Part shown: piece after piece, positions 9,466 through 18,499 of the stretch
How positions within the stretch are numbered: position 1 is the stretch's first letter
Layout of the letters: every line of letters starts with the position of its first letter
Source: Salipiger mucosus DSM 16094
GTDB taxonomy: Bacteria; Pseudomonadota; Alphaproteobacteria; Rhodobacterales; Rhodobacteraceae
Assembly (NCBI RefSeq): GCF_000442255.1
Contig: NZ_KE557278.1
Location: 162,467-226,466 of the forward strand
Length of the DNA stretch: 64,000 nt
Direction of reading: 5' to 3'
Notes under the pieces: model-generated
The model's input: the letters and a program-made list of their open reading frames with translations, nothing else
Told to the model about the DNA's origin: nothing
Database searches by the model: none
Program-made: the position numbers and the translations under genes

Positions 9466-10087
9466 GGCGGATTCGCGCCCGCCCATACTGGAACCAGAAC
9501 GTCGTCCAGCTTGCGAACCCGGCGAGCTTGAGCAGGTCCTCGGTGGCATAGGACGACTCGCCGAGCAGTTCAAAGTCCGCGACCACTGCCAATCCCATGA
9601 AGCACAGGGAAGGCCAGAGGCCGGCAGCGCCGCGCGGTCCGAGCTCGCGCAGTGTCAGGACCATGATGCAGGCGCCGACAATCGCATAGACGGCGACGAT
9701 CGCGGCCTCGGGAACGCCCAGGACGTGCGGCAGGGCGCGTTCGTGCAGCATGAACTGGTCGTCCGTCGCCATGAACAGCGACAGGCTTGCGACCAGCAGT
9801 GGCAACATGCGACCGGAGCGCAGGGTCAGGGCGGTCTGCAAGGCGACCGCACCCGCAGCGACGAGCAGCGAGACCGTGAGCCAGGTCACGCCCCCGGCCA
9901 TGGTTGGAAGGTCGAAAGCGGCTGCCGCGTCCCGGAGCACTTCCCCGGACGAGAGCCCCTGACTCTTTCCGATCTCGATCAGAATGCCCCCGAGTGCCGC
10001 ACCGGCAATGCCGATCGCAGTCGAGATGAGGGCCGCGCGGGACGCGGATGTGTGGTGCGGAGCAGGGGGTTTCATGGCAGCGCTCAA
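9443..10087 (-). CDS. Hypothetical integral membrane protein
   Basis: A 214-residue protein with about five or six hydrophobic segments (around residues 18-37, 68-90, 95-108, 128-148, 158-172 and 185-200) and charged loops containing DDQFMLHERALPH. No family with a known function is recognised. The start may be 10087 or the Met four codons later. Its 3' end overlaps the convergent gene by 23 bases. Confidence 0.65.
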   Translation of the reverse strand: MSAAMKPPAPHHTSASRAALISTAIGIAGAALGGILIEIGKSQGLSSGEVLRDAAAAFDLPTMAGGVTWLTVSLLVAAGAVALQTALTLRSGRMLPLLVASLSLFMATDDQFMLHERALPHVLGVPEAAIVAVYAIVGACIMVLTLRELGPRGAAGLWPSLCFMGLAVVADFELLGESSYATEDLLKLAGFASWTTFWFQYGRARIRLNLAAPG

Positions 10088-10336
10088 AAAGGGTTCAAGG
10101 CGCCCGATTGTTACATTTCCGTCATGGTTTCAATGGCCGGCGACGATTCGCAACGGAACGTGATGTGAGATGATGAGGCGAATTGGCTGGCATACGTGTG
10201 CAATTTGGACGATTTTGGGGTAATTGTTCCCGGTTTGGCAGGATTGCATCTTCGGTCCGGCGATCGCGTTGACGAAGAGGGGCGCGCTGGTAACGTCCAA
10301 GAGACGAGTATTTGTCATTTTCCGGGATCAGATAGC

Positions 10337-10663
10337 ATGCGCACATCCGTTTTCTTTGGAGCCCTCGCGGCCCTGACCGTTTCCGCGTCCGGCGCACTTG
10401 CCTGGAACGATGCCTATACCGGCGATGCCACCGCCGACCCGTCGCGTCAGCCGCTGGTCCAGGCTTACCCGGCGGCGAACTACTGCCCGGCGGGCAAGCA
10501 GCCGGTGATCCTCGGCGGCGTGATCTGCTGCGGCGTGCCCAACGCCGGCACCTACTACAACCCTGTCTCCGTGCGCAAAGCGGCACCGCGGCCGGCACCG
10601 GCCACCAGCTACATGCCGCGCCCCTATGCCCCGGTGGGTGAAAAGGGCGTCGCCTACGACTGA
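10337..10663 (+). CDS. Small secreted hypothetical protein
   Basis: A 108-residue exported protein: signal peptide 1-22 (ending ASGALA), then a short mature part with a Cys-containing core (YCPAGKQPV...GGVICCGVP) and a Pro/Tyr-rich tail. The three Cys residues could form disulfides. The ATG at 10337 is chosen because the signal peptide starts there. The 250-base leader region upstream is less GC-rich than its surroundings and probably holds its promoter. Function unknown. Confidence 0.7.
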   Translation: MRTSVFFGALAALTVSASGALAWNDAYTGDATADPSRQPLVQAYPAANYCPAGKQPVILGGVICCGVPNAGTYYNPVSVRKAAPRPAPATSYMPRPYAPVGEKGVAYD

Positions 10664-10743
10664 CACTGCGCCCGCTCGGGCCTTGGCAATCGCGAACGGG
10701 CCGCGTATACGCGCGGCCTGAACCAGTTCCGAGGGCCAAGACC

Positions 10744-11535
10744 ATGCAGGGCAGTGCCAATATCAACATCATGATCAAGGCGGCGCGCAAGGCGGGTCGC
10801 TCGCTGGTCAAGGACTTCCGCGAGGTCGAGAACCTGCAGGTCTCGATGAAGGGGGCGGGCGACTTCGTGTCCCGCGCCGACATCGCGTCCGAGAAGATCC
10901 TCAAGGAAGAGCTGATGGACGCCCGGCCGAACTACGGCTGGCTGGGCGAGGAAAGCGGTGGCGAGGACGGCAAGGACCCGACGCGCCGCTGGATCGTCGA
11001 TCCGCTCGACGGCACGACGAACTTTCTGCACGGCCTGCCGCACTGGGCGGTCTCGATCGCACTCGAGCACAAGGGCGAGATCGTCGCGGGCGTGGTCTTC
11101 GACCCCGCCAAGGACGAGATGTTCTACGCCGAGAAGGGCGCCGGCGCCTGGCTGAACGACTCGCGCCGCCTGCGCGTCTCGGGCCGCACGCGGATGGTCG
11201 AGGCGGTCTTTGCCACCGGCATCCCCTACGCCGCCAAGAACACGCTTCCCGCGACCCTGCGCGACCTCGGCCGCCTGATGCCGGAATGCGCCGGCGTGCG
11301 CCGCTTCGGCGCGGCCTCGCTGGACCTCGCCTACGTGGCCGCGGGCCGCTACGAGGGTTACTGGGAACGCGAGCTGAACATCTGGGACATCGCGGCCGGC
11401 GCGCTCATCGTGCGCGAGGCCGGCGCGCTGGTCGACGGCGTGCGCGAGGGGCAGGATCCGCTCGAGAGCGGCTCGATCCTCTGCGCGAACAACGGCATCT
11501 TCGACAGCTTCGCCAAGGTCATCCGCCAGGGCTGA
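10744..11535 (+). CDS. suhB: Inositol-1-monophosphatase family protein SuhB
   Basis: A 263-residue Mg-dependent phosphatase. Metal-binding motifs are GEESGG, WIVDPLDGTTNFLHG (the IMPase DPxDGT signature) and the late ELNIWDIAAGALI (WDxAAG). It hydrolyses inositol phosphates in vitro, and in E. coli SuhB also takes part in rRNA antitermination. A second IMPase-family gene lies at 45.3 kb, so the two may have distinct substrates. It converges closely with the GFA gene. Confidence 0.92.
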   Translation: MQGSANINIMIKAARKAGRSLVKDFREVENLQVSMKGAGDFVSRADIASEKILKEELMDARPNYGWLGEESGGEDGKDPTRRWIVDPLDGTTNFLHGLPHWAVSIALEHKGEIVAGVVFDPAKDEMFYAEKGAGAWLNDSRRLRVSGRTRMVEAVFATGIPYAAKNTLPATLRDLGRLMPECAGVRRFGAASLDLAYVAAGRYEGYWERELNIWDIAAGALIVREAGALVDGVREGQDPLESGSILCANNGIFDSFAKVIRQG

Positions 11536-11544
11536 GCCAGCGCC

Positions 11545-11913
11545 TCAGCGGTCGGAGGGATGGTTCACGCCGTCGTTCCAGGGGATCGGCTCGTGTTCGG
11601 CCGGGTTCACACCCTCGATCGCGCCCATGTTCACACCGTATTCGTTCGGGTTCGACCGGCGGCGGTGGTACATGTAGATGCCGCAAACCGTACAGAAGTA
11701 ATGCCGAGCCGTGCCGGTGCCGAACTGGTAAAGTGTCAGGCTGTCGGCGCCCCGAAGCACCTCTACCCCGCCCAGCGGCGCCGAGACGGCGGGCACCGCG
11801 CGCCGCCGGCAATAGGAACAGTCGCAGCGCCGCGCGGTCTTCAGCCCGTCCGTCAGCTGAACCCCCAGCTCCACCGCGCCGCAGTGGCAGGTGGCCTTTA
11901 CCGTCTCGACCAT
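11545..11913 (-). CDS. GFA-family zinc protein (glutathione-dependent formaldehyde-activating enzyme-like)
   Basis: A 122-residue protein with the Zn-binding Cys pattern of the GFA/CENP-V fold: ATCHCGAVELG, RRCDCSYCRR and FCTVCGIYMYH. Members bind zinc through these cysteines; only some act on S-hydroxymethylglutathione, so the substrate is uncertain. The start at 11913 overlaps the 3' end of the rhomboid gene by 16 bases on the same strand, implying one transcript with possible translational coupling. Confidence 0.9.
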   Translation of the reverse strand: MVETVKATCHCGAVELGVQLTDGLKTARRCDCSYCRRRAVPAVSAPLGGVEVLRGADSLTLYQFGTGTARHYFCTVCGIYMYHRRRSNPNEYGVNMGAIEGVNPAEHEPIPWNDGVNHPSDR

Positions 11914-12674
11914 GGGCCCGAACCTCTCTTGCGGCGCCCGCCCGCGCGGGGGACATGCGTGCGTCCCCGGACGTAGCGCGCCTCGGGGTGGGGCGGGTGC
12001 CCGTGCGTGCGGTTCCAGAAGGCCGGACCGCCGCGCTTCAGCCAGAGCGGCACGGTCAGCGCCATGCCTGCGATGAAGCCGCCAGCATGTGCCCAGTAGG
12101 CGACGCCGGCCTCGCCGGGGCCCGAACCGAAGCCGCCGAAGAGCTGGAGCGCGAACCAGACCGCAAGCATGATCCAGGCCGGCACCGGCAGGACCTTGAA
12201 GATGATGACCAGGATGATGAGGATGTCGATCCGCGCCTTCGGGAAGAGCAGCAGGTAGCCGCCCATGACGCCCGCGATGGCGCCCGAGGCGCCCACCGTC
12301 GGCACCGGCGAGAAGGGCGCCATGGCGTAGTGCGTGACCCCCGCGAGCAGCCCGCAAGCCAGGTAGAAGCCGAGAAAGCGCAGATGGCCCATCTCATCCT
12401 CGATGTTGTCGCCGAAGATGAAGAGGAACAGCATGTTCCCCGCGAGATGCGCGAGCCCGCCATGCAGGAACATCGAGGTGACGAAGCCCGGCAACCCGGC
12501 GCCCTCGGAGACAAGCGCGGGGATCAGCGCAAAATCGACGAAGAAGGCGTTTAGCGCGCGGGGCTGCTGGAACAGCGACCAGTAGCTCAGGAAGATCGCG
12601 ATGTTCGCCACGATCAGCCCGTAGGTGACATAGGGCGTGCGGCCCGAGGGATTGTGATCGCGGATCGGAAACAT
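11898..12674 (-). CDS. Rhomboid-family intramembrane serine protease
   Basis: A 258-residue polytopic protein. N-terminal FPIRDHNPSG is typical of bacterial rhomboids. The catalytic Ser is in GASGAIAGVMGG and the His in YWAHAGGFIAG, with HGGLAHLAGNM supplying the oxyanion helix. Six transmembrane segments run from about 18 to 215, followed by a basic cytoplasmic tail (GRRKRGSGP). It cleaves membrane-spanning substrates that are unknown here. The start at 12674 is chosen by family N-terminus. Confidence 0.92.
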   Translation of the reverse strand: MFPIRDHNPSGRTPYVTYGLIVANIAIFLSYWSLFQQPRALNAFFVDFALIPALVSEGAGLPGFVTSMFLHGGLAHLAGNMLFLFIFGDNIEDEMGHLRFLGFYLACGLLAGVTHYAMAPFSPVPTVGASGAIAGVMGGYLLLFPKARIDILIILVIIFKVLPVPAWIMLAVWFALQLFGGFGSGPGEAGVAYWAHAGGFIAGMALTVPLWLKRGGPAFWNRTHGHPPHPEARYVRGRTHVPRAGGRRKRGSGPWSRR

Positions 12675-12736
12675 CACGCGCAGAGTGGCGCGATTTGCGG
12701 GGGCGTCAAGGGCAGACGCCCTTCGGCGGACCGGGC

Positions 12737-12768
12737 GCTCCGGGCCGGGCGTGTGCCGGGCCCGGAGC
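12737..12768 (-). terminator. GC-rich hairpin downstream of putA
   Basis: A 9-bp inverted repeat GCTCCGGGC/GCCCGGAGC eight bases beyond the putA stop, in the short gap before the rhomboid gene on the same strand. No T tract follows, so strength as an intrinsic terminator is uncertain. Confidence 0.45.
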
Positions 12769-12775
12769 ATGACGC

Positions 12776-15700
12776 TTACATGTTGCCGCTCAGCAGCGCG
12801 GCGTTGCCGCCCGAGGCCGTGGTGTCGATGCAGACGTGCCGCTCGGCCCGGGCGTGGCCGGTGTCGGGCGTTCCGGTGACCAGCGCCACGATGGGCCCGT
12901 CACGCCGCGCCAGCGCCTTGCGGCAGGCGCGGGCGGTTTCCGCGTCGCCCCACCAGAGCGCCGCCGAAAAGCCCTCGAGCGAGGTCAGCGCCTCGGGCGC
13001 CACGGTCCCCTGCGCGACCACGGCCTCGCCCCCCAACTCGCGGATCGCCTTGGCCTGAGCCTCGGCGGCTTCCTTGCCGGGCCCGAGGCACAGCACCGGC
13101 GGACGGGCCAGCGTGGTGTACTGGTTGGCCTCGCCGGTCGGGCCGGGCAGGGCCTCGGTCGCGGTCTGAGGCGCCTTGGCCGCGCCCTTCAGGGCCTTCT
13201 GCAGGCGGTCGGCGCTGTCCTGGCTGTCCCAGCCGCCGCCCGAGGAAGGCGCCGCGTGCTGGCGGAAGCGGTCGAGGTAGAGCGGCCCGCCGGCCTTGGG
13301 GCCGGTGCCCGAGAGCCCCTCGCCGCCGAAGGGCTGGCTGCCCACGATGGCGCCGATCTGGTTGCGGTTGACGTAGACGTTGCCCGCCTCGATCCGTTCC
13401 GAGACATGCTGCACGCGGTCGTCGATCCGCGTCTGCAGGCCGAAGGTCAGCCCGTAGCCCGTGGCGTTGATCGTGTCGATCACGCGGTCCAGCTGGTCGG
13501 CCTTGAAGGTCGCGATATGAAGCACGGGGCCGAAGATCTCGCGCTCCATCGCCTCGATGCCATTCACGCGGATGAGCGTGGGGGGGACGAAGTGGCCCGT
13601 CTGCGGCACGTCGATCTGGTGCACGACGCGGCCGTCCTTGCGCGCCGCCTCGATGTAGTCGGTGATGCCCGCCTTCGCCTCGGCGTCGATCACCGGGCCG
13701 AGATCCGTCGAAAGGTCCCAGGGTGCGCCGGGGCTCAGGGCGTCCATGGCGCCAGTCAGCATCTCGGTGAAGCTCTCGACGATGTCCTCCTGCACGTAGA
13801 GGCAGCGCAGCGCCGAGCAGCGCTGGCCGGCGGACTGGAACGAGGACTCGAGGATCGCTTTCACCGCCTGCTCGGGCAGGGCGGTGCTGTCGACGATCAT
13901 CGCGTTGAGACCGCCGGTCTCGGCGATGAAGGGCGTGCCGGGCGCGAGGTTCTCGGCGATGCTCTTGTGGATGATCTGGGCCGTGTCGGTCGAGCCGGTG
14001 AAGGCCACGCCACCCACCTGCGGATTCGAGGTCAGCGCCGCGCCGACGTCGCCCGCGCCGGGCAGAAGCTGCAGCGCCGTCTCGGGGACGCCCGCCTGGT
14101 GCAGCAGCTGCGCCGCGCGATGCGCCAGCAGGGGCGTCTGCTCGGCGGGTTTCGCGAGAACCGCGTTGCCCGCGGCCAGCGCCGCCGTCATCTGCCCGGT
14201 GAAGATCGCCAGCGGGAAGTTCCAGGGCGAGATGCAGGCGAAGAGGCCCACTGCAGGCGCGCCCTCGGCTCGGGCCGCGTAGTAGCGCAGGAAGTCGACC
14301 GCCTCGCGGATCTCGGCCACCGCATCCAGCAGGCTCTTGCCCGCTTCGCGGTGCAGGATCGCGAAGAGCTCGCCGAAGTTCGCCTCGTAGAGGTCGGCGG
14401 CGCGGGTCAGCGCCTCGGCCCGCACTTCGGGCGGGGCATCCCAGGGCTGTGCGGCCTGCGCCGCCGCCGCGACCGTCTCGGGCGAGGCCCAGGTCACATG
14501 GCCAACGACGTCAGAGGGATCGGCGGGGTTCACCACGGGCTCTTCCGCGCCCACCGGCGCCTCGCAGGCGACCAGCGGCGCCGCTTTCCACGTCGCGGTG
14601 CGGAAGGGATCGCGCGCCGCGTCGATCATCGCCAGCGTCGGACGGTGCGCGAGGTCGAAGCCCTTGGAATTGCGCCGCTCCGGCAGGAAGAGCTCGTGCC
14701 CGCGCTTGAGCGGCTTGGGCGTGCCGGTCTCGAAAGGATCGGCCGCCACGGTCTCGGGCGGCACCTCCTCGTCGACGATCTGGTTCACGAAGGACGAGTT
14801 CGCCCCGTTCTCGAGCAGGCGCCGCACGAGGTAGGCCAGCAGGTCGCGGTGCGCGCCCACCGGTGCGTAGATGCGGCAGCGGGTGCCTTCCTTGTCCTTG
14901 ACCAGTTCGTGCAGCGTCTCGCCCATGCCGTGCAAACGCTGGAACTCGAAGCTGTCGCGATCCTCGGCCATGTAGAGCACGGCCTCGACGGTATGCGCGT
15001 TGTGCGTTGCGAACTGCGGGTAGATCCGGTCGGTCATGTTCAGCAGCTTGCGGGCGTTCGCGATGTAGGAGATGTCGCTGTGCGTCTTCGAGGTGAAGAC
15101 CGGGAAGCCCTCGAGCCCCGCGACCTGCGCGCGCTTGATCTCGGTGTCCCAGTAGGCGCCCTTGACCAGACGCACGGTGAAACGCCGGTCGTAGCGCTCC
15201 GCCAGCGCGTAAAGCCAGTCGAGCACCATCGACGCCCGCTGTCCGAAGGCCTGAACCACCACGCCGAAGCCGTGCCAGCCGGCGAGGCTCTCCGAAGCCA
15301 CCGCCCGTTCGATCACGTCCAGCGAGAGCGAGAGCCGGTCGGCTTCCTCGGCGTCGATGTTGAGCCCGATGTTCAGCTTGGCGGCCTGCTCGCAGAGCTG
15401 GAGCAGGCGCGGCGTCAGGATCTCGAGCACGTCGGCGCGCTGCGCCTCCTCGTAGCGCGGGTAGAGCGCCGAGAGCTTGACCGAGATGCCGGGGTTGTCG
15501 CGGATGTCGCCCTTGGTCGCGGCCTTGCCGATGGCGGCGATGGCATTCGAGTAGGACTCGAGGTAGCGCAGCGCGTCCTCCTCGGTGCGCGCGGCCTCGC
15601 CCAGCATGTCGTAGCTGTAGGTGTAGCCCTTGGCCTCCTGCCTCGCGCCGCGCTTCATGGCGCCCTGGATGGTTTCGCCCAGCACGAACTGCGCGCCCAT

Positions 15701-16204
15701 CTCGCGCATCGCGCGGCCCACGGCGGTGCGGATCACCGGCTCGCCCAGCCGCTTTACGGCGTTGCGCAGGTGGCCGGCGGGGCCGGGGCGGCGCTGGGGG
15801 TCAAGCACCTTGCCGGTCAGCATCAGCGCCCAGGTCGAGGCGTTGACCAGCGGCGAGGCCGAGCGGCCCATGTGCTTGCCCCAGTCCGACGGTGCGATCT
15901 TGTCCTCGATCAGCGCGTCGATGGTCTCGGCGTCGGGCACGCGCAGCAGCGCTTCGGCGAGGCACATCAGCGCGATGCCCTCGTCGGTCGAAAGGCCGTA
16001 CTCGGCCAGGAAGACCTCCATCAGCCCCGGACTGGTCGAGCCGCGGATGTCGCGCACGAGCTTGGCCGCGTTCCCGCAGATCGCCGCGCGATCCTCGGGC
16101 GAGAGCGCCGCCATCTCGCACAGCCGCGCGACGGTGGCCGTCTCCTCGGCGTACATGGCGGTGTCGATCTCTTCGCGGATATCGGGGCGGGTGTCTTTTG
16201 GCAT
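12776..16204 (-). CDS. putA: Bifunctional proline dehydrogenase / L-glutamate gamma-semialdehyde dehydrogenase PutA
   Basis: A 1142-residue enzyme oxidising proline to glutamate. An N-terminal helical arm (1-120) is followed by the FAD proline dehydrogenase barrel (about 140-480, with GYTYSYDMLGEAARTEEDA and IRVYAPVGAHRDLLAYLVRR-like segments) and an aldehyde dehydrogenase domain (about 520-1000, with SPWNFPLAIFTGQ, the Cys nucleophile region SAGQRCSALR and EIFGPVLH). It ends in a C-terminal extension. There is no N-terminal ribbon-helix-helix domain, so this is a non-DNA-binding type B PutA. The divergent Lrp-type gene probably controls it. Confidence 0.97.
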   Translation of the reverse strand: MPKDTRPDIREEIDTAMYAEETATVARLCEMAALSPEDRAAICGNAAKLVRDIRGSTSPGLMEVFLAEYGLSTDEGIALMCLAEALLRVPDAETIDALIEDKIAPSDWGKHMGRSASPLVNASTWALMLTGKVLDPQRRPGPAGHLRNAVKRLGEPVIRTAVGRAMREMGAQFVLGETIQGAMKRGARQEAKGYTYSYDMLGEAARTEEDALRYLESYSNAIAAIGKAATKGDIRDNPGISVKLSALYPRYEEAQRADVLEILTPRLLQLCEQAAKLNIGLNIDAEEADRLSLSLDVIERAVASESLAGWHGFGVVVQAFGQRASMVLDWLYALAERYDRRFTVRLVKGAYWDTEIKRAQVAGLEGFPVFTSKTHSDISYIANARKLLNMTDRIYPQFATHNAHTVEAVLYMAEDRDSFEFQRLHGMGETLHELVKDKEGTRCRIYAPVGAHRDLLAYLVRRLLENGANSSFVNQIVDEEVPPETVAADPFETGTPKPLKRGHELFLPERRNSKGFDLAHRPTLAMIDAARDPFRTATWKAAPLVACEAPVGAEEPVVNPADPSDVVGHVTWASPETVAAAAQAAQPWDAPPEVRAEALTRAADLYEANFGELFAILHREAGKSLLDAVAEIREAVDFLRYYAARAEGAPAVGLFACISPWNFPLAIFTGQMTAALAAGNAVLAKPAEQTPLLAHRAAQLLHQAGVPETALQLLPGAGDVGAALTSNPQVGGVAFTGSTDTAQIIHKSIAENLAPGTPFIAETGGLNAMIVDSTALPEQAVKAILESSFQSAGQRCSALRCLYVQEDIVESFTEMLTGAMDALSPGAPWDLSTDLGPVIDAEAKAGITDYIEAARKDGRVVHQIDVPQTGHFVPPTLIRVNGIEAMEREIFGPVLHIATFKADQLDRVIDTINATGYGLTFGLQTRIDDRVQHVSERIEAGNVYVNRNQIGAIVGSQPFGGEGLSGTGPKAGGPLYLDRFRQHAAPSSGGGWDSQDSADRLQKALKGAAKAPQTATEALPGPTGEANQYTTLARPPVLCLGPGKEAAEAQAKAIRELGGEAVVAQGTVAPEALTSLEGFSAALWWGDAETARACRKALARRDGPIVALVTGTPDTGHARAERHVCIDTTASGGNAALLSGNM

Positions 16205-16309
16205 GGTATCCTCCAGGCGTTTGCCCTAGCTTAAGGGGTAGCTGTCGGGCCTTTCGACCTAACTGAGCCGCAATCGCGGTCGATCCGACCGAAACAACGG
16301 GGCTTCGCG

Positions 16310-16786
16310 ATGCAAAGCGAATACGAGGACTTCGACCGGTTCGATCGGGCGATTCTAACCACGCTCGCCACCGATGGGCGCATCTCCATTACAGAATTGG
16401 CAAGGCGGATCGGTTTGTCAAAGAGCCCGACCCAGGCGCGGCTCCGAAGGCTCGAGGATCTTGGCGTCATCCGGGGGTATCGCGCGATTCTCGACCCCAT
16501 CCGCCTCGGTCTTGATCACGTGGCCTTCGTCGAGGTCCGGATGACGGATACGCGGGAAAGTTCGCTCGAGGCGTTCAACGCCGCCGTGGCCGCGATTCCC
16601 GAGATCGAGCAGGTGCACCTGATCGCGGGGAACTTCGACTACCTGATGAAGGTGCGCACCGCCGACATGCGCAGCTACCGGCGCGTGTTGGCCGAGAAGA
16701 TCTCGACCCTGCCGCATGTTTCGACCACTTCGACCTATGTCGCCATGCAGGCGGTCAAGGAGGACGGACTCGCCGACGTCACCTGA
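16310..16786 (+). CDS. putR: Lrp/AsnC-family transcriptional regulator, probable activator of putA
   Basis: A 158-residue protein with an N-terminal HTH (about 10-55, [20 protein letters not shown] then [16 protein letters not shown]) and a C-terminal RAM ligand-binding domain (about 70-150, HVAFVEVRM and [20 protein letters not shown]). It is divergent from putA across 105 bases. PutR-type Lrp proteins in Rhodobacter and Agrobacterium activate putA in response to proline, so this role is inferred from position and family. The symbol rests on that context. Confidence 0.85.
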   Translation: MQSEYEDFDRFDRAILTTLATDGRISITELARRIGLSKSPTQARLRRLEDLGVIRGYRAILDPIRLGLDHVAFVEVRMTDTRESSLEAFNAAVAAIPEIEQVHLIAGNFDYLMKVRTADMRSYRRVLAEKISTLPHVSTTSTYVAMQAVKEDGLADVT

Positions 16787-16846
16787 CCCGGCGGATGTGT
16801 TCAAACCCTTTCCAAGCGCGCCGTTTTCCGCCAGACAGGGCGCCGG

Positions 16847-16932
16847 GCCCGCGTGGTGGAATGGTAGACACAGGGGACTTAAAATCCCTAGGCCGGAAGG
16901 CCGTGCCGGTTCGAGTCCGGCCGCGGGTACCA
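16847..16932 (+). tRNA. tRNA-Leu (anticodon UAA)
   Basis: An 86-base class II tRNA with encoded CCA. The acceptor GCCCGCG pairs with CGCGGGT (G1:U72 wobble as in other tRNA-Leu). The anticodon stem GGGGA/TCCCT encloses the loop CTTAAAA with anticodon TAA at 16880-16882. A long variable arm (CCGGAAGG) and the T loop TTCGAGT follow. It decodes UUA/UUG leucine codons. Confidence 0.96.
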
Positions 16933-16961
16933 GCCCTGGCACCCACAGCCGTCCCGGCGCG

Positions 16962-18209
16962 TCAGATCAGGAAATCGTCGGCGGTCAGGTCCAGGGTGCC
17001 GAGCAGCGCGATCTCGAAATCGGCTGCGCCGTCGCCGTCGAAATCCGCCTGCACGATGGTCATGCCAAGCTCCTGCCGGTAACCGAGCTGGCCCGCCTCG
17101 GTGAAGGCGGCGTCGCCAATCCACTCGAAGGCTTGCTTGAAACCCTGCGTCGTGTCGGCGTCGAACCGACTCAACTCGATGCGGTCCTCGCCGGCCACGA
17201 AATCGGTGATGATGTCGCGTTCGTTCGCGCCGGCGGGCGATTCCTCGGGTTGGAAATAGATGAACCGGTCGCGGCGGTCGTCGCTTGCGTCGCTGGTGCT
17301 GTTTCCGCCGGTCATGATGTCGGCGCCGAGGTTGCCATAGAGCGCGTCCGCCCCGTCGTTGCCGCTGATCAAGTCGTCGCCCGCGCGACCGTAAAGCCGG
17401 TCCGACACGCCGCCGCCCACCAGCACGTTGTCGCCGCTGTCGCCGCGCAGGTTGTCGGCGTAGGCGCCGCCGACGACGTATTCGATGCTCTCGTAGGTGT
17501 CGCCCTGGACGAAGCCCGCGTCGAAGAACTTCAGGAAGCCCGCGCCGGTCAGGTCGGACTGCAGGTCGACCAGGACGCGCCCCGGAGCATTGGCATAATC
17601 GGCCACGTCGGTGCCAGCCCCGCCATCGTAGGCGTTCGCGCCCGAGCCGCCGATCAGCACGTCGTCGCCGCTACCGCCGAAGAGGTCGTCGTCGCCCGGG
17701 CCGCCTTCGATCGCGTCGCTGCCCCCGGCGCCGCGAATGGTGTCGTTGCCCGCGTAGCCCAGCATCAGGTCGCCGTCCGAGGTCCCGTCGAGCACATCGG
17801 CGCCCGAGGTGCCCGCGATGGCGTTGCCGGGCAGGAGCGCGCCGGACCCGAGGTTTTGCTGCGAGGTGTCGTTGGCCCAGTCGACGATGGCGGAGCCGGT
17901 CGCGCCGCCGACCGCGTTCTCTTCCTCGAAGACGATCAGAAAATCGGTGTTGCCCGAGACTGTCGGCTCGTCTCCGAAGACGTGGCCGGTATTGCCGTCG
18001 AAGCTCCCGCTGCCGAGAAAGTAACCGGTCGCATCGCTGACTCCGCCGGCATCCAGCACACGTTGGTTGTCCGTTGCGATCAGAACGGCGTCGCCCGGGT
18101 CGATGGCTCCGTCATCGATGGTTGCGCTGATCGTGCCGGGGATCCTCGAACTGGACAGCACCCCGCGGCCGATGCCGATCGCCGCCTCGAAATCGAATGT
18201 GGTCGCCAT
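16962..18209 (-). CDS. RTX calcium-binding protein, probable type I secretion substrate
   Basis: A 415-residue protein without an N-terminal signal peptide. After a unique N-terminal region (1-130) come nonapeptide RTX repeats (about 130-185 and 225-285, e.g. [13 protein letters not shown] and [13 protein letters not shown]) that form Ca-binding beta rolls. A serralysin-type C-terminal domain ([14 protein letters not shown]) follows, and it ends in DLTADDFLI, typical of type I secretion signals. The N-terminal part resembles a beta-rich surface domain but no enzyme motif is visible. No ABC exporter is nearby. The ATG at 18209 has AGGAG upstream. Confidence 0.88.
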   Translation of the reverse strand: MATTFDFEAAIGIGRGVLSSSRIPGTISATIDDGAIDPGDAVLIATDNQRVLDAGGVSDATGYFLGSGSFDGNTGHVFGDEPTVSGNTDFLIVFEEENAVGGATGSAIVDWANDTSQQNLGSGALLPGNAIAGTSGADVLDGTSDGDLMLGYAGNDTIRGAGGSDAIEGGPGDDDLFGGSGDDVLIGGSGANAYDGGAGTDVADYANAPGRVLVDLQSDLTGAGFLKFFDAGFVQGDTYESIEYVVGGAYADNLRGDSGDNVLVGGGVSDRLYGRAGDDLISGNDGADALYGNLGADIMTGGNSTSDASDDRRDRFIYFQPEESPAGANERDIITDFVAGEDRIELSRFDADTTQGFKQAFEWIGDAAFTEAGQLGYRQELGMTIVQADFDGDGAADFEIALLGTLDLTADDFLI

Positions 18210-18499
18210 ACCGAAACTCCTCTGAAAAACTCTTTCTCGCGATCGGTCGTGATCGCCGTGTTCAAATACGCCATGTGACTGTTGTCAGCCGCCGCCGTGG
18301 CGGGGCAGTTCCACTGCCTGCCGATCGCTTGCGGACCTGTCAAGGCCGCGCCGGGCGGGCCGTGGCGTGTCTCGTCGTCTACGCGCATCGGGGCTCGTGG
18401 TCTGCGGCGCGCCGCCCGGGGCCGCGCCTCGCGCATTGCCCCGCAACAGGCGAGCGGCCATTCTGGCCGCGTTCCGCCCGATCAAGGAGCCCGCCGACC

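Noticed and set aside
12836-16234. A 1132-codon open frame on the plus strand opposite putA
   Set aside because: It is antisense to a textbook PutA, has low-complexity Arg/Gly/His/Val-rich composition and no recognisable domain. Such frames arise in high-GC DNA from codon bias on the opposite strand.
16277-16291. CGGTC-GATCC-GACCG as an operator for the Lrp-type regulator
   Set aside because: A 5-bp dyad is expected often by chance in this DNA, and it does not resemble the AT-rich Lrp consensus.
16847-18209. A genomic island inserted at tRNA-Leu
   Set aside because: No integrase, no direct repeat of the tRNA 3' end and no composition shift were found; the downstream RTX gene alone is insufficient evidence.
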